Shown here: positions 56,695-64,000 of the stretch, piece by piece
Position numbering within the stretch: the stretch's first letter is position 1
Layout: each line of letters starts with the position of its first letter
Assembly (NCBI RefSeq): GCF_932294415.1
Contig: NC_065537.1
Span: 1,798,001-1,862,000 of the forward strand
Direction: 5' to 3'
From: Quercus robur
Lineage: Eukaryota; Streptophyta; Magnoliopsida; Fagales; Fagaceae
DNA: 64,000 bases
Made by a program: the position numbers and the translations under genes
Notes under the pieces: generated by a model
The model's database searches: none
Told to the model about the DNA's origin: nothing
The model's input: only the letters and a program-made list of their open reading frames with translations

Positions 56695-59600
56695 AGTGGA
56701 GATAATGATTTCAGAAATTGTGTAAATTGCCATTATGTTGCCTTTTCAATCCCATTGAGGTCTAGCATCTTTGTTTACTGGTAATGTTATAATTTAGATA
56801 CATCTTGGACATCAAGAACGATTAATGTAATTTATGAAGGATATTTGATTGAATGAGTATGAAATTAACTATATTTGTGTAAGTATTGGAGTGTACCTAT
56901 ATTAGTTATATTTTCTAAATATGATCTCAAGCTCTTGGTTATCATGATATCTCATTATATGTGATAAATTTTATTGGTTTGGTATATAATTTATACCATG
57001 ATATTATTTTATTTTTTTTCATATTAGGGAAGTTACTAATAGCTTTCCCGTACATCGCACAGGTTAGCGACTAGTTGATTTTATTACCAATCCTATGTTA
57101 AGAAAAATGGCATTTTTCCTAATCTAATGTGGATGGCAAAAAAATCTTGATTCTTAGGTCCGAAAGTTTGATTACGTGTGGGGAAGGTGTTAGGCACCCC
57201 ACAATGCCTATCCAAGGACAGTTCTTTGTTTTGATAAAACCTTAATTTTCCAAAATTGGCAATAAAAAACATGATTTTGGCATTGGCTTTTGAGGCTTTG
57301 CACGCATAGGGGCTTTGAAGTTTGGCTTTTGAGTAGGTGTGGTTCCAATCTATACTTTCCTAAGGCATTCGGACAAAATGCCAGATTTCCACAGCAAAAA
57401 TTCTGTGACATGTCACCTTACTTTCGCTGCAAAAATTAGGCATAGCTTGGCCTTAGGTGACACTGATTGTAACAATCACACTGAAAGGGGCGAGCAGGTG
57501 TGTATATATATATATATATATATATTTATTTATTTATTTATACATACATCATGCACAATGCAAGCACACAGAGCAAGAAAGTCAATGCCTACATCCCTAA
57601 AGCATGGCCCAAAATATAAGTGCAGGAAAATAAACGGGGTCGCCATACTCTAGAGATGAGGATGAATGGTACACGGCATGATATACCTAATACAAACCAT
57701 CTAAGGGAGAAAGGGAGGAGGAAGGAAAGGGGTTTTAAAGAGTACATAACCAAAGGGAAAGGCTAAACTTCTAAACCTACTGATCACAGCCGCTTGGCTT
57801 ATATCTGCATGCTTGCATCCTCACCCTTTTTGCTTACGCCTAGGAGACCATGCCTTAGCTCCATGCATCCTCGCTCCATGTGTCTACATGCAAAGGCAAA
57901 GATAAGAAATCAGCAAACAAGCAAATGGAAGGAAAAGATGCGAAGAACATATGGAAAGGCATAAAACAAACAAACATGATAGACATGGCAAGCATAGAAA
58001 CAAGGACGCGAGCAAACAAGTGAGAAGTCATACAAGCAAGATAACAAGCAAACAAGCAAAAAGGGAAACAAACAAGAAAGCAAACAAAAGGTGTTGTTCG
58101 TGAGGGACAAATGTAGGTTTGGATTGGATGTCTATAGCTTCATTGTATTGAAGTATGGACGACACACTAGCAAGCAAGACTCATGCATGGACATGTAAGC
58201 AAGCGTGTAAAGATGCAAAGAAAGCCAACAGGTGGCACAAACAATCATGGTAAGCATATCATCGCGCGGAGCAAAAAAAGGGAAGGGTATGCACGGAGCG
58301 ACCCAGCATCCAAACAAGGCCTCATGGGCGTCAGATATAAGCACACAAGGTCAAGCCCGAGGAGGGCGCCAAATATGACAAAGCCTAGAACTAGAGAGGC
58401 TAAAACAAGCATAAAGCATAAAAGCAGGCAAGCATAGACATGCAAAATGGGAATGATCCAAACCCTTTGATATGGGTCGAGGTGTATGGACAATGACAAA
58501 GATCATAGGGTCTAGATCAGGTCCTAACCATTAGGCCAAAACACAAGAAAGAAAAACAAAGCAACAAAAGGGCTACAATAGCACATGGCATGACAAATAT
58601 AGCCTAGGTCTAGGCACACAAATATGGCATAGCGCACAAGCACATGGAAGATAGCATACAGCATGTAAAGAACATAGATCCAAGCACATAAGCATGTGAA
58701 AACATAGATCTAGGCATAGGCATGGCAATACGCATGTAAGCATGTAGAAACTTAGCACATAGTCATGGTAGAACATGAATCCAAGCATATAAGCATGCGA
58801 AGACAAAGATCTAAACACATAGCATGGAAATAAACACGTGAACACATAGATCTAAGCAAGGCGCAGCAAGCATGTGACTCATGTGAGCATGTGAGCATAT
58901 GACCCTAACATCAACATAGAGCAAAAAGAAGAATGAAACATAGGAAAACATGACACAAAACCCTAAACATGTAGATCTAAACATATAAAGCATGTAAAAA
59001 AGTAGAATTGAGCATAAAACATGGCACAAGGCATAAAAACATAGAGATTCAAGCTAGAAACACAAATAAAGCAAGGAACATGCTAAATAAAGCAATAAAT
59101 CATGTTATTCAAGCAAAAAAAGCAAGATAAAATGCTAAAAAAAGATTTAGAAGGTTAGGGGTGTGGATAATAGCTAAAAAGGCTACATCTACACCCTTAA
59201 ACCCCAAATCCAAAGTGTAGAACCAAGGAAGATTGGCTACAAGAACAGTACATTTTTCTTTTTCTTTTTTGGGGAAAGAGAGAAGAATCAAGAGACTTTG
59301 ATGTGTTTTTTATGTGTTTTTTGGTGTTTGGAAGAGAGAAAAACATGTAGAGAAACTAGGTAGGGAGCAAAACATAGAAAAAATGTCTTTTTTTTTTTTC
59401 CCCCTTTTTGAGGGGTGCCTGGGGCTATTTATAACCCCAGCACGCATTACGAGGCAACAGCCCTTGGAGGGCTACCCACCTCAAAAGTCCTAAAAATGGG
59501 TTGATCTGGCCACCCTTGGAAAGATCTTGACATCCTGTTTCTGAAAAGGTATGGATCTTGAAAATCCAACGGTCGGATCAAAAGTTATAGTTCTCGGAAG

Positions 59601-60088
59601 TTAGTGGTGCATTAATTGGTGTGTTATCTCGGTTTTCGTGATATCTTAGTCATTCTAACTCCGATTTCGACCCATGAATAGTCGTTGGAATGAGAATTTG
59701 ATAATCTTTGCAATGGCATTGGTTTCAACCCATTCTGGCAGCTGGATTAAAATTAGGGTTTTCGAGCCCATCCAAGATCGACTTCAAGTCAAACTTGGTC
59801 AAAGTTATTAAAAATCTCCGAAAAGCTCGGTTTTTATGTTAAACTATGAAAAATGTTGTTTTGTGAGGGTTTTGACCTCGTTTGACCTTTGGTCCAACCT
59901 AGGGTTGACTAGGGGCATTTTGGTCATTTTAGCCAAAGGATACACTTCGGGTACCCTAATGCCCGAATGGGTTATGCCACATCATTTTGGATGTTCTCGC
60001 GACCCCATAGAGTGAAAATAATATTTTGAAATTTTTCGGGATCCGGTACGCAAATTGAGGGCGGACAAAATACGGTATCAACACTTTG

Positions 60089-60299
60089 TTTGAGGAACAA
60101 TAACTACTTATGTGAAGGGTGTCAAAGGATATTTCTTTTAAGAATGATCATATTGGTCGATCAACTGAAAGGAAAGGATCCATAAGCTAGCAGCCATATT
60201 ATCTTGAGATAGGTACGTAATTGTTGCATTCCTCCATACTCGGCTACTTGGTCATTGTAATTGGACATGGTCCTTGGTATTTGGTCAGTTGTTTGGCCA
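60089..60299. other. Short intergenic stretch
   Basis: No feature seen. It continues the DNA left of 53508 once the nested elements are removed. Confidence 0.4.
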
Positions 60300-60305
60300 T
60301 TGCGA

Positions 60306-60865
60306 TTTTAGCCTGTACCGACACTCCCGTCGGTCAGTGACAAGTTTTCACGCCTAATACCCGACACCGGCGGGTCAAGTGGTAGGTTTTCTTCTCCAAA
60401 ACTTGAGCCACCCGACTTGACCGATGATATATACAAATCCAGCCAACTCCGGCAAGATCAAGCTCAGATTTGAGGAGATCCAGCGAGATCTCGACCATAT
60501 TTGGTGAGATTTGACGAGATTCAAGGAGATCCAAGCTAATTTTGGTGAGATCTCAACCATTCTTGGTGAGATCCAAGCTGATTTTCGGCGATTTCGGTGC
60601 AAATAGAGTGAGTTTTTGTAGATTCTGACGAAGTTTTTGCAGATTCCGACTAAATTTTTGCATATTTCAGTGAAGTTTTTGCAGGATCCATCGACTCTCT
60701 CCACCAACCGAACTGACCCGTGCATCACTTGAACCCGAAATTGACTCAACCGATTGACGTCGAAGGTCGGTTTCAGGTCCTTTCGCCTTCCACCCAACGC
60801 CGACAGGTTGGGTCTGGGTTAAGTCTAGAACCGACCCAGCCCGACCCGTGGACAGCCTTAGCCAC
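60306..60865. mobile_element. Probable hAT-like element, about 550 bp
   Basis: The right end, read inverted, is CTGTCCACGGGTCGGGCTGG, the style of plant hAT ends. The left end is TGTACCGACACTCCCGTCGG. Flanks TTTTAGCC and CCTTAGCC may be an 8-base duplication with two mismatches. The inside has a minisatellite around GGTGAGATCTCRACCAT and GGAGATCCAAGCT (about 60470-60590), which makes the minus-strand open frame here. Boundaries are approximate. Confidence 0.4.
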
Positions 60866-60869
60866 TATA

Positions 60870-61593
60870 TTCGGCCGCAGTCCTCGTACAATTTGTATTC
60901 TTTATGGGATAAAGGCCCATCCCCACCCCCCCTCCCCCATCCCCACCTCAAACTGTGGCATTTCTTCTTTCTTACTTAATAAAAATATAAAAATTGTTAG
61001 GCGGGCTTGTGGATTGACTATATGACTATATATTGCTTCAATAAGAGTTAATATATACATTTTAAGATGAACTTAAAATTACTATATAAACTTCATTGTC
61101 TTCTCTTTTTAGCTTCACCACACAATCGATGGGAGGGTCGACCTCTCTCTCATAAGGGAGAAAATATCTTATGCATCTAACCTTCATTTTTGTTGAGAAG
61201 ATCATCTAATTTACGGGAGTCATTACCATACTGGAGGCTATTTTGGTTTGATTAGGGAAACAAAATATTTTGATACCGATTAATACCAGTGTATCATTTC
61301 AGGTTTATAGCTAAGTATTAAATATATATATTAGTTGTATATCCATAAGTCAAAGCTTATATAACTTGTCTCCACGAGAGAGAGAGAAAAAAAAAAGAAA
61401 AAAGAAAAAAGGGAGGCCTATATAACTTGTTTACAATATTTAAAATTATCAACTCGTATACTATTTAATAATTTAAACTCTAGTTAAAATGCTAATTCAT
61501 TATACTTATAATATATAATATATAATATATAATATTCTTAGCAAAAAAAATATAATAAATAACATTTATAATAGTATTGATATTTACTGTAGT
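60870..61593. other. AT-rich intergenic DNA
   Basis: No gene signal. It contains a C-rich stretch at about 60920-60950, a purine-rich stretch at about 61376-61415 and (ATATAAT)n near 61510-61530. Confidence 0.5.
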
Positions 61594-61602
61594 ATTAAAT
61601 AA

Positions 61603-61790
61603 GGGTCATGCTAACGGATGCCTTTAGAGTTAGGAAAATGATTACAATTCATTTTAGGAAATTTTTGACATTACTTTTATGGAAAATGGAAAAAATTGTC
61701 AAAATGTTAATTGTTTTTTTTCTTTTCCTATAAAAAAATTTTTAAATGGCTTATTAACCATTATTTTAAGAGCATCCGTTAGCATTTCTC
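61603..61790. mobile_element. Mutator-type MITE, 188 bp, with perfect 9-bp target duplication
   Basis: Flanked by ATTAAATAA at 61594-61602 and 61791-61799, identical. Ends GGGTCATGCTAACGGATGC and, inverted, GAGAAATGCTAACGGATGC, share a 14-base core. There is no coding capacity. Confidence 0.85.
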
Positions 61791-62189
61791 ATTAAATAAT
61801 AATACTAAAATAAAGTCTCAGTCATTGTAGTGTTCTCAGCAAAAAAGATAGTCATTGTAGTGTTCACATGTGTGGAAAATACACACAAAATGAAAAAAAA
61901 AAAAGTCTTAAATAGTTATATTTAGGCAAAAATCCAAAACTAATCCTTTAACTTTCAGTTTTTTTAATTTCAGTCCTCTAATTTTTAGTTTTGTCATTAT
62001 AGTCCTCTACTTTTAATTGTTATCAATTAAGTATTCTATTAACCAGTTGTTAAGTGTCTCCGTTAAATGAGCAAAATGATGCCGTTTTGGCTTCTTCTCT
62101 TTTTTTTTTTTTTTCTTTTTTTTTATAATTTTTGTAATTAAAAGAAATTAAGAAAACTGTTATTAAAAAAATAAAAAAAAATAAAATAA

Positions 62190-62423
62190 AAAACATTTAG
62201 GGGAACGATGTCGTTCCCGGCAACAACGATGAGGTGAGATTGAGAGAGAGAGAAACCGAGGTGAGGTTTTTTTTGTCTTTCCCTTCCAATTTCCTCTGTC
62301 TTTCTTCGTATCAATTAATTTTCCCCAACCCAACAATTTCAACGCCACCATTTTCTCCATACCCATCATCGATCCTCCTTCTCAAAACTTCAGAATCAGT
62401 GGTTTTTTATTCATGAAATTTTA
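62190..62423 (+). pseudogene. Captured 5' UTR exon in the Pack-MULE
   Basis: A GAGAGAGAGA tract, then a pyrimidine-rich leader (CTTTCCCTTCCAATTTCC and following) and AAATTTTAG followed by GTATAATT, a splice donor near 62424. The matching acceptor is ATATGCAG ending near 62816, just before the exon with the start codon. Confidence 0.5.
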
Positions 62424-62529
62424 GGTATAATTATTACAATTACTGTTCCATTTCTTACTTTTATATATGTAAAATTTGATCTCAATTTATGTATAGATTT
62501 TATTATTATTATTATTATTGCCAAACCGA

Positions 62530-62795
62530 GTGCCTTACCATCCATCCAACGACCAATTGGTGAAGGATAAGGGGGCACAAATCTTTTATAGCATTCAATC
62601 ACAAACGAAGCCCATTGGTATTAAAGCGAATTGTGAAATCCCTCACAACCACTTGTTGGACCGTGTGCCTTACCGATCCATCCAACAACCAATTGGTGAA
62701 GGATAAGGGGGCACAAATCTTTTATAGCGTTCGATCGCAAACCAAGCCCATTGGTATTGGAGCGAATTGTGAAATCCCTCACAATTATGTATTTG
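62530..62795 (+). repeat. Direct tandem duplication, 136-bp unit, in the captured intron
   Basis: Two nearly identical units share GGTGAAGGATAAGGGGGCAC, TTTTATAGC, AAGCCCATTGGTATT and GCGAATTGTGAAATCCCTCA. Starts are 136 bases apart (62561 and 62697 for one landmark). Confidence 0.9.
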
Positions 62796-62861
62796 GAATT
62801 TAGTTATGATATGCAGGTAGGTGTGATTATTTAGTTAGTTGAAGGTTGAAGATTGAAGAAG

Positions 62862-63078
62862 ATGTATCATGCAAAGGAATTCTCTATGACGAGCTTAGTG
62901 CCTCACAAAACACAAGGTGTTGAGCTTGCAACTGTTCCTCCTATGAAAAACACTACTTCTTCTCATGCTGTTGCTTCTGGCTCTGGCTCTGTTGGAGTTG
63001 GGAAGCAACGTTTGCGATGGACTTCTCACCTTCTTGACCATTTTGTTGATGCTATCACCTAGCTTGGTGGACCAGATA
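62862..63078 (+). pseudogene. Captured first coding exon of a MYB-CC (PHL-type) transcription factor
   Basis: Starts MYHAKEFSMTSLVPHK, the conserved opening of PHR1-LIKE / MYB-CC proteins. A Ser/Gly linker follows, then KQRLRWTSHLLDHFVDAIT, the first helix of the MYB repeat. Relatives have SDLHDRF where this has SHLLDHF. A TAG at 63060-63062 replaces the Gln codon before LGGPD, and the rest of the MYB repeat and coiled coil are absent. A possible truncated product of 66 residues could be made but would lack a full DNA-binding domain. Confidence 0.85.
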
Positions 63079-63096
63079 GTGGGTATTTTCTTTTTT

Positions 63097-63120
63097 ATTG
63101 TATTGTATTGTATTGTATTC
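63097..63120. repeat. (TATTG)n microsatellite in the Pack-MULE
   Basis: Four to five TATTG units just downstream of the captured exon. Confidence 0.85.
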
Positions 63121-63448
63121 TACTTTTTGTTATAAAAAAAATGGGGGAATAATTACATAAGAAAGTCCCCACACACTCTCTCTCTCTCTCTCTCTCATCG
63201 ATGCTGCTGTTGCCGACCCAGATGGACTCTCCCTAAATTATTATTTTTTTATATTTTTTTTAAAAAAAGCAGCCAAAACAATGTCGTTTTGCTCATTTAA
63301 CGGAGACACTTAATAGTTGGTTAACAGAATACTGAATTGACAACAATTGAAAATTAGAGAACTAAAATGACAAAATTGAAAGTTATAGAACTGAAATGAA
63401 AAATATTGAAAATTAGATGGTCAATTTTCGATTTTTGCCTTATATTTA

Positions 63449-63779
63449 AAAAACTGAAAAAAAGTGGTAGAGTTTTAATTTTGAATGATGCTCATTTGGG
63501 TTATCACTACCTGTTAGGCACACAAAACAACAAAAAGTTAGATTAAAATAAAAAGAAACATAAAAAGCAGAAGAAAAAATGCATGGTAAGAGCAATAGCA
63601 CCCGAAGATGGCATTAGCACGATCTTTAACTCTACTTTATCTATTTTATCAATTCATTTTATAATTCATTCTATATCTTCGTTTTTATTTTTACATATAA
63701 CCTAATAAAATAATGAAAAAAATATTATTATCTCTCTCTTTCATCCCACTATCTTTTTCTCTTCATACACAACCACAAG

Positions 63780-63810
<31 letters not shown>

Positions 63811-64000
63811 ACAACCTATGAAACTTTACTTTTCGTAGGTTGCTAATTTTTTCAGGTGTACAAACTTGAATAGAGTAGGTTTTTACTGTCTTGGATTGTA
63901 AAAGAAGAAGAAGGAGCAGCTAAAGCTAAGGAGAAGAGTTTGTATTACAATTATAAGATGAACATTTTTAATTATGAATATTGTCAAAGTACGTTTTGCA
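63449..64000. other. AT-rich intergenic DNA at the right edge
   Basis: No gene signal; a (TA)n microsatellite lies at 63781-63808. Confidence 0.5.

Larger units (their letters stand above)
53825..57074 (+). mobile_element. Helitron, 3.25 kb, non-autonomous, with captured gene fragments
   Basis: The 5' end is TCTATATATATA... followed by TAGCCGAAACTTTTGAAACT, close to known plant Helitron starts. The 3' end has the hairpin-like CCCGTACATCGCACAGG, then TTAGCGACTAG, with CTAG as the last four bases and T next. It interrupts the element at 53513-60083. No Rep/helicase is present, so it depends on others. It carries a 5'-UTR-like pyrimidine-rich leader with a splice donor (about 54060-54380), a T-rich intron-like stretch, and an SmE-like exon. 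Confidence 0.75.
53513..60083. mobile_element. TG...CA-bounded non-coding element (solo LTR or large retroelement derivative), split by a Helitron
   Basis: It starts TGTCGACGCC and ends GGTATCAACA (inverted: TGTTGATACC) and is flanked by CTTCG (53508-53512) and CTTTG (60084-60088), a 5-base duplication with one mismatch. Without the Helitron at 53825-57074 it is about 3.3 kb. No gag or pol is present and the two ends are not direct repeats, so a very long solo LTR is the simplest reading. Positions 57900-59100 are a degenerate array built on AAGCATGTGAAAACATAGATC-like words, very poor in T on the plus strand. The end part has GGTACGCAAATTGAGGGCGG, a phrase frequent near such plant element termini. 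Confidence 0.6.
61925..63439 (+). mobile_element. Pack-MULE, 1515 bp, carrying a MYB-CC transcription factor fragment
   Basis: About 190 bases at each end are inverted copies (outer end GGCAAAAATC; inner block CATTTAACGGAGACACTTAA inverted on the other side, with the AATGTCGTTTTG-type end). The flanks are an exact 9-base duplication TTATATTTA (61916-61924 and 63440-63448). This size and long terminal inverted repeats define Mutator-like elements. The cargo between the ends has a leader, an intron with a tandem duplication, and a coding exon. There is no transposase. Confidence 0.9.

Noticed and set aside
57855..59029. Several minus-strand frames rich in Cys, Leu and Phe resembling membrane proteins
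   Set aside because: They follow the degenerate CATGTAAGCA-type repeats and the low T content of the plus strand; they overlap in different frames, and there is no start context or family match.
60334..60797. Minus-strand frame with repeated ISPNMVEISLDLL-like words
   Set aside because: It is a minisatellite inside a probable hAT-like element; the repeats explain the open frame.
61147..61470. AGAGAGAGA-rich stretch with inverted AT-rich flanks as a possible MITE
   Set aside because: No matching inverted ends or target duplication could be found.
1..64000. CRISPR arrays, bacterial operons, phage or plasmid features
   Set aside because: The composition, introns and element types are those of a plant nuclear genome, and no spaced identical repeats of the right size were seen.

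Overview
This is nuclear DNA of a flowering plant, almost certainly a eudicot and probably a woody one. The signs are a spliced plastid acetyl-CoA carboxylase subunit gene, plant receptor-kinase and F-box remnants, plant-type LINE, Copia and Gypsy retroelements, CACTA, Mutator-like, hAT-like and Helitron DNA transposons, AT-rich intergenic DNA and many simple repeats. A Fagales-like tree is a guess from the repeat style, not something the sequence proves.

There is one gene that looks functional: accA/CAC3 on the minus strand (42794-48391, ten exons), coding for the carboxyltransferase alpha subunit of plastid acetyl-CoA carboxylase. Its ten exons chain in phase and cover the whole catalytic domain. 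In the last exon one extra A in a seven-base A run (T7 on + at 43721-43727) shifts the frame and would cut off the long C-terminal coiled-coil tail. It may be a sequencing error or a real lesion.

Around it lies a graveyard of kinase genes, all on the minus strand. Two are six-exon RLCK-VII (PBL-like) pseudogenes, copy B at 24286-28457 and copy C at 33977-37985. A 5' remnant of a third, copy A, lies at about 1546-1972, and a CRINKLY4-related kinase remnant at 18115-18828. B and C are tandem duplicates. Both have lost the catalytic Asp of HRD, by different changes, and each carries stops, splice-site loss and a DNA transposon in an exon.

Layout, left to right: Copia gag remnant (1-about 1545); kinase copy A remnant cut by an 8.4-kb Tat-type Gypsy element with an antisense extra ORF (1973-10372); full-length L1-type LINE (10826-16667); a duplicated segment and the CRINKLY4-like remnant (17290-18828); AT-rich DNA with an F-box remnant (to 24030); kinase copy B with a CACTA element in exon 2; Copia element (28912-33479); kinase copy C with a hAT-like element in exon 6; a Mutator-like MITE (38586-39464), an RPS19 fragment and a second hAT-like element; accA; a partner of the earlier duplicated segment, ending at a 1.5-kb CACTA element (50931-52474); a 3.3-kb TG...CA-bounded non-coding element (53513-60083) split by a Helitron that carries an exon resembling snRNP SmE; a probable hAT-like element; a 188-bp Mutator-type MITE; and a Pack-MULE (61925-63439) carrying the 5' UTR, an intron and the first coding exon of a MYB-CC (PHL-type) transcription factor.

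I found no operon, CRISPR array, rRNA or tRNA gene, and no convincing new multi-gene system. The unusual content is the layered transposon insertion, with several insertions datable relative to each other from exact target duplications, and the gene-fragment capture in the Helitron and Pack-MULE.
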